A DNA stretch of 53,860 nt from Mikrocytos mackini (Eukaryota > Endomyxa > Ascetosporea > Mikrocytida > Mikrocytiidae). Position numbers and translations under genes: made by a program. Location: NCBI GenBank assembly GCA_030180075.1, contig JASNJN010000054.1, positions 1-53,860 of the forward strand, read 5' to 3'. Numbering within the stretch: position 1 is the first letter of the stretch; each line of letters begins with the position of its first letter. The notes beneath the pieces were generated by a model. The model did no database searches, was not told the DNA's origin, and saw only the letters and a list, made by a program, of their open reading frames with translations. Shown piece by piece: positions 38,867 to 49,818 of the stretch.

Positions 38867-39103
38867 ACATCCTGTCACCCACCCGCCCACCCCGACTATC
38901 TCTCAGCATCTTTTAAAACGAGATATAAAAAAGACATTTTAAAAAACTTTATAATATAAGACATATATACTGAGATAAGATCAGAAACCTTTACAGGATT
39001 ACAATGACACGCTTAATTCCTTTATGTCTTGTTATTTAGGGGTGTTGAAATGGTCTGTGCGATATTTTTAATATAATATATGGTAAACTGTTGAATTTTT
39101 TTT

Positions 39104-39133
39104 CCGAAGGGGGGACCCTTGCGGCCCCCTTCG
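39104..39133 (-). repeat. GC-rich hairpin just downstream of Merlin transposase
   Basis: CGAAGGGGG and CCCCCTTCG form a 9-bp stem around GACCCTTGCGG, about 40 bp past the final stop of the transposase on the minus strand, followed by an A/T run. Position and form resemble a bacterial intrinsic terminator. In a eukaryotic element it more likely affects transcript 3' ends, or it is a relic. Confidence 0.55.
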
Positions 39134-39172
39134 TTAAAAAATTATTTATTTTATTTTCATTAATATTATTTA

Positions 39173-40054
39173 ATTAGATAGGAAATTACGAATAAGATTG
39201 AGCATTTTTGGGATATCCAGATCTGGTATTATTTTTTTAACCCAAAATTCAGAAATATATTCTAAAATATTATCTTTTTTCCCATGATTATATCCTCTTT
39301 TTCGTAAATATCTTTTCAACACTGACCAAAAGCCTTCAATATTTTGAGTGTGGGTACCATCAGGCGCGACAAAATTTTCACTATGGTTGACTACACTATG
39401 TGAAGTATTTTAAACACTTGAAACTGCTTGAACATAGGCTCGCCACCCATCAGTGTTGATATGGGTACCTTCCAAAACCCAAGATTGCAAAACTTCAGAT
39501 AATTCTTCGGCATTTCGGGTATCAACTTTCATTAAAAAAAATTTTCGGTCTTCCCGGCATATACCCCCGACAATCCATACTTCATCTCTAAGTCGTCCTC
39601 TGTTATATTTTCTTTTGTAGAGTAGACTTTCATCTATCTCCACAGTTTTCCCCGGTCCACCAATTTTTTCGCTAAAATTCATAATATGTTCAACACATAC
39701 ATTGCGCAGAATTTTATTATACTTCAAAACCGACTTATATGAAAGCCCCGTTTCCTCAGCAGCTGTTTTATTATCCAATTTTCCTTGAATATAAAAATAT
39801 AGCAAATTAAAAAACTGCGTGGTTGTCAGTTTTGTCCCGTAGATAATTGAATCCTGTCGGATATTTATTGCAGTTTTGCAAGCTACGCATCTCCAAGTTA
39901 ATTGGTCCAGTGTGTCACTTTTTTTCATTAACTTCATATTTTGGCTGCAGCTATCGCATATACGTTCGGATATATATAATCCGACATCCATCGCATATTC
40001 GACAGTCTTGTCTCTATCGGTTGTTAATAGTACGAGCTCTCGATGGCTGGTCAT
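39173..40054 (-). pseudogene. Merlin transposase (ISXO2/IS1016-type), single in-frame stop
   Basis: Minus-strand frame from ATG 40054. An N-terminal zinc ribbon ('ICDSCSQNMKL', 'WRCVACKTAINI') precedes a helix-turn-helix and the ISXO2-like DDE core: 'GKTVEIDESLLYKRKYNRG' (first Asp), 'HINTDGWRAY' (second Asp), and, after an in-frame TAA at 39410-39412, 'THTQNIEGFWSVLKRYLRK' (third acidic region). The frame ends at TAA 39173-39175, about 293 codons in all, the usual Merlin length. The stop sits between catalytic residues, so the copy is inactive unless it is suppressed. An ATTTTAAAATTCC box precedes the ATG. Confidence 0.92.
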
Positions 40055-40426
40055 AAGAAAGGAATTTTAAAATAGGATTTATGAGAAACACAGCAAGCCA
40101 ATTAAAAAATTTTTGATATAAACCACTTTATTAAACTATAAACTAATCGCAATTATACTAAAACTCGTTATTATTTGATATTAAAAGAATAAAACGCATA
40201 ATACTGTTTTAAAAAATTAAATGTTAAAAAAGTTCCACCACACAAAAAGTGGCTTGGCGGAAGAGCAACCGACACTAACCCTCACTAAAAACCAGCAAAA
40301 CAACGCCATAACAACACAAACAGTCCAAATTTTAATTATATTCACGTACTACAAAAAGAGACGGAAACTGCATAGTAACCGATTTCTTTAAATATAAATA
40401 CATATACGTTCTTAAGTCGTATATTA

Positions 40427-40720
40427 TTGTTTTGTTCATTTTCAATTGTTCTTTTCTTTATCGGTGTCATTTCAGCCTATCATAGTTCATATATAAACCC
40501 AAACTTCGCAGGTATGGTAATGTTGCAGCAGACTTCATTGTATTACTTATATTCTTTAATATCGTATCATAAACCCGGGAAGTCTTCTTTTATGTTAGGA
40601 ACTAGTATCGGATTCTACTGGTATCGTCTCGGTCCATATTTCTTTGGCATGTTATGTATACTGCCTATTTTGAATAAATCCTTCATGGAAGTTTGTGGAG
40701 CAGTCTCCTATTCTCCTTGA
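40427..40720 (+). other. Possible coding remnant cut by the Merlin insertion
   Basis: A 97-codon open frame with no ATG at its head. Its sequence contains hydrophobic, aromatic-rich stretches ('SIVLFFIGVISAY', 'GFYWYRLGPYFFGMLCILPI') suggestive of a membrane or secreted protein. The frame remains open back to the Merlin boundary at 40381. It could be the 3' end of a host gene disrupted by that element, or chance. No family recognised. Confidence 0.3.
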
Positions 40721-41109
40721 TTGTCGAAAGTTAAGATTTCAAAATATTGTTCAAAAAAAACAAGGAATGCGTTTCAATACTTCCTATTAAATCAAGATTC
40801 GCGAATACCTGTGAATAGTGCCCCTGTCCATTAACTATGGAAATATTATTTTTCAAAATGCTGGATGCAAACACCTCATAATTCAAAACTTCATTTGAAA
40901 TAGCTTTATTATATCAAACATATAAACATTAACGATATGAGTTGTTTTGTTTCAAAATGAGTCCAAAACGTATTTTTTGTATTTCCAAAATCCTTTTCAT
41001 AAAATTTAGTAAACATTATATTTTAATAAATGGATCGAGTATGTATTCAATTGTGGCTATATAAATGTCTAAAAAATGTTTCTTATGTTTTTTAAATTTT
41101 AAATTTTAG

Positions 41110-42750
41110 ATGCCACGAAAAACACTCATAGTGATGAAACCCAGAAGCGCCTCCCCCATTAAAAAGCAACTAATTAGGAAACAACCTAATTTAAGCCTCC
41201 TATGTTCACACAATTCCAAATCACATTTTTGTTCCAAAGTTAAACTTAAGACTAAGACAATCTTAAATGTAGTAGAAAAATTCAACAAAATCAATTCTGT
41301 AAAAGCACAAAACCAATTTTTATTAACATTAATAACAATCACAAAATCAAAACAGAAAAAGAATAAATCAACCAATAATTATCACATAACAAACAATAAT
41401 AACGAATATATAAAAGTATGCCTTCAAACCTTTTTGGCAATATTCAACATATCAAAGAATCGTCATAAAACACTTCTTAAATTAAAAAATAGCCCATATA
41501 ATCAAAATCAAAATAACTGGGGAGGCGAACGAATTTCACTTAAAAAAGAAATTATAAAACAAAAAATTAAAATGTACATCAATAGTATCCCCAAAGAAGA
41601 AAGCCATTATGGACGAAACAAAAAAGAAAATAACAATCGCCAATTTTTACCTGCAACTTTATCTATATTTAGTTTATATAAAGAATTTCTAAACAAGAAT
41701 GAAAATAATATTGATTGTTCGTACTGGGTATTTTATTCAGTCTTCCACAAGCATTTTAATTTAAGTTTTAAAATGCCCAGGACGGACATATGCGACAAAT
41801 GCTTCAGAATTAATACTTCAATTGGTAAAGCAAAGAATAAAACATCAAGGAAAAATCTGAAAAATGAATTGAGAATTCACATTGACAATGCGTGTGTCTT
41901 TTATGATCGCCTTAATAAGAAGTATAGTGAAGAAGAGCTGGTTGTAAACTTCGATTTTATGAAGAATCTTGGTGTTCCGAAGTTAAGTATAAACAGTGCT
42001 TATTATTCTCGCCAAATCAACATCTATGTGTTTGGGATTGTTTTGAAGAAGGGTAAGTCTGAAGATCCTGTTTTCTATTGTTGGAATGAATGCCTGTTTA
42101 AGAAAGACTCAAATAGCGTAGCTTCAATAGTTTTCCATTTTTTAAAAAATAAAATTTCTCAAGAAAAAAAAGTATTACACTTGTTCAGCGACGCGGCTCC
42201 TGGACAGAACAGGAATTTCTCTATGGTCAAAATGCTGATATTATACGCGTGTCGTTATGACAAGAAGGTGATATTCACCTTCCCAGAGCGAGGCCACAGC
42301 TATATGCCCGCCGACAGAAAGTTCGGAATACTAGAGAGAGAATTGAGAAAACACGAAACCATTTTGACAGAAGAAGATTACAAAGAAATTATGAGCGTGA
42401 AATACAACACAGTGTTTGGTTTTGAAGATGGCCTAAGATTATACAATTGGAAACTTTTGGAACACACTATATTTACCCAAATGCAGAAATAAGTCAGGAT
42501 TACGAGAGCCAAAGAAATTGAAATAACAAGCAACCGCGTTGTTTTCAGAGAGAATATAGGATCTACAGGCAAGATATTTGATATAAAGGGGTTTAAAACG
42601 CAATTCAAGGAGCTTTACCCTACAACTCTGGTTATTGAAACAAAAGATTGTGTAGACAAAATAAAGGACATAGAAAAACTATACAAAACAATTGGATTGG
42701 AAGGTAATGAAAAGGTGGTACAATTTCTAGCAACTATAAAGAGAGTATAA
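41110..42750 (+). pseudogene. DDE-like transposase of unrecognised superfamily, single in-frame stop
   Basis: ATG at 41110 follows a TTTAAATTTTAAATTTTAG box directly. The first 460 residues have a Lys-rich N-terminus; a Cys pair 'DICDKCFRI'; a strand 'LVVNFDFMKNLGVP'; then 'VLHLFSDAAPGQNRNFSMV' and 'TFPERGHSYMPADRKFGILE', which look like the second and third acidic motifs of an RNase H-fold nuclease (a D-x-x-x-GQN-x-N and GH-x-x-x-x-D-R-x-FG pattern found in uncharacterised animal transposases). TAA at 42490-42492 is followed in the same frame by 85 more sense codons with coding character ('RITRAKEIEITSNRVVF') ending at TAA 42748-42750. I read this as one ~546-residue transposase with a nonsense mutation. 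The superfamily is not named. Confidence 0.7.
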
Positions 42751-44940
42751 TTACACCACATACAAATTAAGTATTTAAATCATACTTTATTAAGCATTGA
42801 AACCTTTAAACATTTGTTTTATTTTTTTACTTTATTTGTATGACTATTTATTTAATAATTAAATTAATTAGCTCAAGTTTATTTTCATAAAATTTTGATC
42901 AATTTTATCTAATAAAAATTTCTCTGTGCGAAATGAAATATGCCTTAATTGTTTTGGGTTGTTCAATTTCTATGATCAGTGAATTCTTAAAAGTATCTAT
43001 TTAAATCTAAAATGCGTTCCAATCTTGCTATCCATTATGTTTAATATCTAAATCTATTTATATGCATTCAAAATCGTATATTTATCCGATTTTAATGACC
43101 ACATCCATAGATTTAAAATGTTTCTCTCTTTAAACTTGTTATGTTCTGAAATCTCCTATCGTATCGTCATATAACTTTTTGTTTCTTTACGTATATACGG
43201 TTTGTGCCGATCCGCATCATCTTCTGGGTAGTATTTATAGCCATCATGTAGTAGAAGAAGTCAACCATACCAAATATAGTAACAGTGAGAGTCATGCTAA
43301 TAGCCACATAGTGTACATGTTTGGTTTATTTCAAATGTAGCTCATTTGATGTGGAGAAAAACCTTTAGTTCTATGTAACTTGGAATCCTTAGATCACACA
43401 GAGTTCTACTAATTGTACCCTTTAATACAAATATCATTTATATCCGTAATAATTCTTCGTTATTTATGAACAACGTTGAGGTGTGTAAATGGATAGTATT
43501 CGATGTTAATTTCTATACTGAGTTTGTTGAATTTGGTAAAGGTCTCATCAATAGTTAATCGAACTGGGAGGTGTTGTTGTATTCCTTTGTAGCTAATGGA
43601 TTCGGTAAGATCTTCCGAAACAAATGTAATGGCTTTAAAATAATATCGTTCATCATAATGTATCCACTAACCCTTCCAAACTTCGAACTTAACCATTTAA
43701 ATTAATTTAGAACTTACTTTCCTAATTTAAACTTGACAAGTAATTGATGTCATGTCTTTTGCCTTTATCGTTGAATGTTAAATTTGACAAACTCAATGAA
43801 AACTATTTGCTACATTAATCAATGTATCGCCGGTCTTGATGTTTCTGAGACATGTGCTTAATTTTGAAATTCTAACAGGCCTGTAACCGAGGGGTTCCAA
43901 TTATAAGCTAGAAATACCGTCATATCTGTTGTTCATCAATGGAATAGACAATAAGAAGTACTTAAAATATAGCCCAATAAGGTTTGTAGTTTTATTTAAT
44001 GAAGTTTTGTTGTTTTATGGAATATGCATTTCTGCATTAAATATTCTATTTTTCTTTTCATCCATTATTTAAAACTCATTGATTATAATAATATTTATCA
44101 CATTGAAATAGTATTTAGACCTGATAGTACTTTTGTATTAATATTCCGTTTAATTTAGATTCATCTCAAAATATAGAATTTTAGTGCCTGTAATATTCTA
44201 AGTAGAATGCTTATTTCCCCGTTATTTTCGGTTAAGGATTTTGTTTCGTATAGGTAGGTTAGAAATAGTTAGTAAAAGTTTTGTTCAATTTCTGATGAAT
44301 CTTTCTATATGAATGTTAACTAATCATTGAGAATCGAATTAACTTGTATAAAATCCTCCAGAGGTGTAAAATGAATATTTCGATGCTCCAGTATATAGAA
44401 ACATACACAAACCAGATTCCCATATCTAAATCAATGTTCCATTCATTGGGGCATTGTATTCCCGAAAGAAGCTAGTTATGTGATGAAGTTGGGAACTCAC
44501 ATCACATAATACTGAAGTGTAGAATCCAGAAGCCTGTACCTTTGAGAAAATCATTCTGAAATTTCAAAAAATTAAAATCTGGAATTGTTTTGAACTCGTT
44601 AGTTTGTCATAATGGGTTACAAATTAATGTTTTCCATGGTACTTATAGTGAAGTATTTCATAAACACTATTGTATGATAAATTATAATTTATAGTTTATA
44701 AAATAAATGTATCAACAATCTCTGTTATCTTGTCAGGATAACATGTCGGATGATAACAGCCAATGTGGTGTTCATTTATGCACCGGTGTTCAACATCAGA
44801 AACATAATAATTGAAAAACAAAAAATGAAATATGAAATATGAACAAGTTAAACCAAACGATTAAAGGAGATGTATATTGAATACCATAATTTTGTAATAT
44901 AGCCCAATTTTTAAACAGTTCCTCAATATATTGTTTTTTA
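42751..44940. other. Long noncoding interior of the TGAGTT element
   Basis: 2.2 kb without an open frame above about 60 codons on either strand, no tRNA and no obvious repeat. Either a second element gene has decayed here, or unrelated DNA was captured between the left half and the right end. Confidence 0.45.
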
Positions 44941-45198
44941 TTTTAATTTTATTCAAAATTTTGGACTCATTTTGATTTCAAAACGACCTTCTGCTTTACA
45001 TAACACAACCTCTGAAACCGGTACGTGATTTGCTGCATTTAATAAGCACATCGAGTTTATGACTATTTAATTTCATTAACATATAAGAACCTCCAAAAAG
45101 CAACTTTTCCGCAGTATCAACCAATGATATGAAACATTTTTATTTTATCTCGAAACCTAGCCAAATTTTTTGGACTCATTTTGAAACAAAACAACTCA

Positions 45199-45863
45199 TA
45201 TGATAGCTTATAAACACCATATAACAGTTTGTATACAAGCATTTGTGGTTTCGTCAGAATGAAAGTGGGGTGATTACATAAAATATTTTTATAATCACAT
45301 TTTGGTATTTTGATAATTTAGCCCAAATTTATCTTTAAAATATCGTTTTTTATTTGGTACTTATCTGTTGCATAATTTACCAAGCTTTTAAAATAGTTAT
45401 ATGTTTAACATAAGGTTAACATAGATATATTGTACATATATTTCAAAAACAATCCATTGATATTTCAATTAATATCTAAAATTAAAACAAATCTTGACGG
45501 AATTGAAAGAAATACGTTTATTTCGAATGGACAACATTAATCTATCAATATTATTGGTTAAATAATCCATTTCAATTAGTTTTGGTAAAATTTTTATTAT
45601 ACTTTTCGTTTAAAAATAATTTCAAATATGTTTTTTTAATTTATCATATAATGAACAACGGAAGAATGTGCATCGTCGAATTAATATAATATCCATGAGA
45701 TTTGAGTTAAAAATAAGATAATCTATGTTTTTCAATTATATATATTTATACTTATTTACATTCAATTTACATACAAAATTCTGATGAGAACAATAATGTT
45801 AGACAAAGCTCTAAACTATATAAAACTATATTTTTATTCTATTCAAATATATTCTTGTATCAN
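45199..45863. other. Noncoding spacer ending at an N
   Basis: 665 bp of AT-rich DNA without a gene. It ends exactly at the N (45863) that abuts the large palindrome, suggesting a contig join. Confidence 0.5.
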
Positions 45864-48800
45864 TCATATTGCAGTTGAACTGTATGGAATTACTATGGGA
45901 AAATAATATTAAAAGAAGCGATACAATGGAGTTTTAAACTCTCTGAGCAATTTTTTAAAATCGTAAAGAAATTGTTCATTCAATCGTAAACTTTGTAATA
46001 AGACCTTTAATATTATACCAGAACCAAATATCGACCAAAAAAAATTTATTTTATTGAAATACAGCATGTTTTCCCAAAATCCACCATCCTATAAGCAAAT
46101 ACCTTCTATAATCAACACAAATTTTTTGGATAATTCGTCTTTTTCTTATACCCAGGATTGACTGTATCGTCAAATATATAATCGGAATAGTTATAGTAGT
46201 TTGCAGAATATCACAACATGACATAAATTTTGAAAACATGAATCGTGGTCTTGATAATTAAAACGACTTGACTGAGTCCTTACAATCAGATATCCCTTCA
46301 ATAAAAACTCAACAATTCTTCCTTATTGGGTGTAACCATTGATGGGCATTTTTTGGCGCCAAAAAGTCTAAAAAAAGTAAGGTCAAAAAGTTTTTTCGCA
46401 AATCAAACTAAAGTTAGACGACGCAAAAAGTCGTTTTCGCAATTTGTGAAAAAACTTGAAATGCGAAAAACGCTTTTTCACGTTGGCGCTGAATTATTTT
46501 TTTGGCACATGCGTTTTTTCGCGTCTGCGGGAATTGCTAAAAAGAGCCATTTTGCTAATTTTTTGCAAAAAAACAAGAAATCTGGCGACGGTACCAAAAA
46601 ATAAAAACACGTTTTTTAGCATGTACTTTGTTTTTTGCATATGAATTATTGGCGTTTTTTTTGGTGCGAATATGACTTTTTTCGCAAAAAATTTGTTTAA
46701 AAAACTTTTTCGTATCGGAATTTCGCAAAAAAAAAAAAACAGTTTTTTGCAAATGCAAAAAAACGTAATAATATTGCAAAAAAAAATTTGATTTTGCTAA
46801 ATGGTGCCATTTGCAATCTTTTTAACATAATTTTCGCAAATATGTCCTAGTTCTTTTGTATATAGATTTATGAAAAAAAAACGAAAAAAAAACAATAAAA
46901 AACCTTTTATGAGTAAACTATACATTATTATAAAAAAAAATTTTTTTAAGGGGTTCACCATAAAAATTATCGAAAATGTAAACACGTAAAAACATATGAA
47001 AAAATTAAAATTTTCAGAAAAAAATTTTTTTGTGTGTATATTAAAACGAGATCTTTTAAATGTATATTTTGAAATTTTTTTTAATGGTTGAAACAAATTA
47101 TTTTGAAGAATTAAAATTTTGGAAAAAATACACACAAAATTGTAACCTCAAAGTAAGGCCACACAAGTTGTTTCATTACACATATATGTAGTCATCTTCT
47201 AGATTTTTCACTATATTTGACATACAATGTAGAATAAGTAAAAATAAGGTTTATAAACACAAAAATTTAACGTCGACATTTTACATAAAAAATAAAAAAA
47301 TTCATTTTTCTGAACCAAAAATTTTTTTCAAAAAAAATTTTAAAATAACAAAAAATGGAATGGTAATTATGTTTAAAATTTCTTAGAAACTGAAATATTG
47401 GTTCTAAAGCAAATAAAAAATTATTTTTTTGAAAAAAATTTTTGGTTCAGAAAAATGAATTTTTTTATTTTTTATGTAAAATGTCGACGTTAAATTTTTG
47501 TGTTTATAAACCTTATTTTTACTTATTCTACATTGTATGTCAAATATAGTGAAAAATCTAGAAGATGACTACATATATGTGTAATGAAACAACTTGTGTG
47601 GCCTTACTTTGAGGTTACAATTTTGTGTGTATTTTTTCCAAAATTTTAATTCTTCAAAATAATTTGTTTCAACCATTAAAAAAAATTTCAAAATATACAT
47701 TTAAAAGATCTCGTTTTAATATACACACAAAAAATTTTTTTTCTGAAAATTTTAATTTTTTCATATGTTTTTACGTGTTTACATTTTCGATAATTTTTAT
47801 GGTGAACCCCTTAAAAAAATTTTTTTTTATAATAATGTATAGTTTACTCATAAAAGGTTTTTTATTGTTTTTTTTTCGTTTTTTTTTCATAAATCTATAT
47901 ACAAAAGAACTAGGACATATTTGCGAAAATTATGTTAAAAAGATTGCAAATGGCACCATTTAGCAAAATCAAATTTTTTTTTGCAATATTATTACGTTTT
48001 TTTGCATTTGCAAAAAACTGTTTTTTTTTTTTGCGAAATTCCGATACGAAAAAGTTTTTTAAACAAATTTTTTGCGAAAAAAGTCATATTCGCACCAAAA
48101 AAAACGCCAATAATTCATATGCAAAAAACAAAGTACATGCTAAAAAACGTGTTTTTATTTTTTGGTACCGTCGCCAGATTTCTTGTTTTTTTGCAAAAAA
48201 TTAGCAAAATGGCTCTTTTTAGCAATTCCCGCAGACGCGAAAAAACGCATGTGCCAAAAACATAATTCAGCGCCAACGTGAAAAAGCGTTTTTCGCATTT
48301 CAAGTTTTTTCACAAATTGCGAAAACGACTTTTTGCGTCGTCTAACTTTAGTTTGATTTGCGAAAAAACTTTTTGACCTTACTTTTTTTTAGACTTTTTG
48401 GCGCCAAAAAATGCCCATCAATGGTTACACCCAATAAGGAAGAATTGTTGAGTTTTTATTGAAGGGATATCTGATTGTAAGGACTCAGTCAAGTCGTTTT
48501 AATTATCAATACCACGATTCATGTTTTCAAAATTTATGTCATGTTGTGATATTCTGCAAACTACTATAACTATTCCGATTATATATTTGACGATACAGTC
48601 AATCCTGGGTATAAGAAAAAGACGAATTATCCAAAAAATTTGTGTTGATTATAGAAGGTATTTGCTTATAGGATGGTGGATTTTGGGAAAACATGCTGTA
48701 TTTCAATAAAATAAATTTTTTTTGGTCGATATTTGGTTCTGGTATAATATTAAAGGTCTTATTACAAAGTTTACGATTGAATGAACAATTTCTTTACGAT

Positions 48801-48896
48801 TTTAAAAAATTGCTCAGAGAGTTTAAAACTCCATTGTATCGCTTCTTTTAATATTATTTTCCCATAGTAATTCCATACAGTTCAACTGCAATATGA
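45864..48896. repeat. 3.0-kb near-perfect palindrome
   Basis: 45864 to about 47335 reappears inverted, almost base for base, from about 47425 to 48896; the centre is about 47380 with an ~90-nt unpaired loop. Small frames in one arm recur identically in the other (for example a 112-codon frame at 46797-47135 minus and 47625-47963 plus, with a single Lys/Asn change). The arms hold no recognisable gene. Their inner halves are dense in GCAAAAAA/TTTTTTCGC-type strings and long A/T runs. Very low arm divergence means recent duplication, gene conversion or an assembly fold-back. The N at 45863 marks its left edge. Confidence 0.9.
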
Positions 48897-48921
48897 CGGC
48901 TATAAATCGTCACCCCACATT

Positions 48922-49625
48922 TTCTTCCATTTCCCACACTTTCTTCCGATTCCCACACTATCTTCCAATTCCCACACTCAGACCAATTTCATCATGATTT
49001 TTACCAGAAATACGGAAAATAATGCCATCTCACGGCTACATACTCACATTAGCCCCATATTGTGCATATTTAACATTTTCCGTGAGTACTCTATCATAGA
49101 TTTTGGAAAAATTAAAAATGGTTTTTTGGGTTTTTTCCGAGCCTAACGAACAACAAAATACTATGGATATTGGCCAATTATTGCAGATTATCTGTTTAAT
49201 GAATAAATATAAGCATATTTACATGGTTGAATAACCGACTACGTACTCACATTACAATGACTTTTAAGTTGATTTTTATCACTAAATATGGCACGTGGGA
49301 ACAAATTATATTAAATTTTCAAGATAATTTTTGAAAATTTTTACAAATATATTAGGTTATGAAAGCTGGGAAGTTGATTTTACACAATAATATGCATATA
49401 ATTCCTGAAATTTTAAAAATTTAAAAATAGGAAAATTGCTCGTAATATCCAAGAATATAGTGTGGATTTTCGTATTAACAGATCAAAATAGTCTCAGTCT
49501 TGGGAAATATCGTCATACATCGGTTAGGATGTGTGAAACACCATAAAACCGCCAGCAATCATGCTAAAATGGACGATCGTGGGATATGGAAGATAGTGTG
49601 GGAAATGGAAGAAAGTGTGGGAAAC
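48922..49625. repeat. Inverted pair of 19-bp minisatellite arrays
   Basis: Three tandem 19-nt units, TTCTTCCATTTCCCACACT and near copies, lie at 48922-48978. The same unit in reverse complement (AGTGTGGGAAATGGAAGAA) lies at about 49580-49625 with one full and two partial copies. The ~600 bp between are AT-rich and contain a duplicated CTAC(A/G)TACTCACATTA motif (about 49039 and 49233). The arrangement suggests an element whose ends are short tandem arrays. It starts a few bases right of the palindrome. Confidence 0.75.
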
Positions 49626-49628
49626 AAG

Positions 49629-49818
49629 ATTCCAGCCCACAAAACATCAGCATTGACCAGTTTACACGTTTTTAATAAGTAAAATATTAGTCAAAACTGT
49701 CCAATGACCAAATTTTTGTACAAAATGCCAAACCAAATAATGGTACTATTTGGTACTATTTTGGGTATATTGAAAGGGAATTTGGGGTTACTATTTAAGC
49801 ATAAAATTTGTACTATAA
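49629..49818. other. Junction between repeat DNA and truncated P-loop gene
   Basis: 190 bp with no conserved coding sequence. The reading frame of the downstream gene meets TAA at 49816-49818, and no AG that could end an intron lies between that stop and the conserved P-loop. The 5' part of the gene is therefore absent here. Confidence 0.45.

Larger units (their letters stand above)
38782..40380 (-). mobile_element. Merlin-family DNA transposon, complete ends
   Basis: A 1599-bp element with inverted ends GGCAACAGTGCAGTTTCC (38782) and, reverse-complemented, GGTTACTATGCAGTTTCC, followed by a further identical stretch to about 30 bp. A perfect 8-bp duplication GATTTCTT lies at 38774-38781 and 40381-40388. 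It contains one Merlin/IS1016-type transposase gene (39173-40054, minus). Merlin elements are known in animals and several microsporidia. The intact duplication shows a fairly recent insertion. Confidence 0.92.
40938..45198 (+). mobile_element. 4.26-kb DNA transposon with TGAGTTGTTTTG ends, family unrecognised
   Basis: The left end at 40938 and the inverted right end at 45198 are identical over about 31 bp (starting TGAGTTGTTTTGTTTCAAAA) and flanked by TA on both sides. A putative transposase gene starts 172 bp inside the left end. A third, more divergent copy of the end (about 44963-44987, right-end orientation) shows either an older terminus or an internal duplication. The 236-bp MITE at 33147-33382 carries the same ends. 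A TA duplication is shared with Tc1/mariner and others, but the protein does not look like a mariner transposase. Confidence 0.82.

Noticed and set aside
36845-42750. Stop-codon reassignment to explain internal stops in transposases
   Set aside because: Host genes terminate normally with TAA, TAG and TGA and show no internal stops.
46051-48709. Several 60-112 codon frames in the palindrome
   Set aside because: Phe/Lys-rich translations of A/T homopolymers, mirrored in both arms; no domain or start box.
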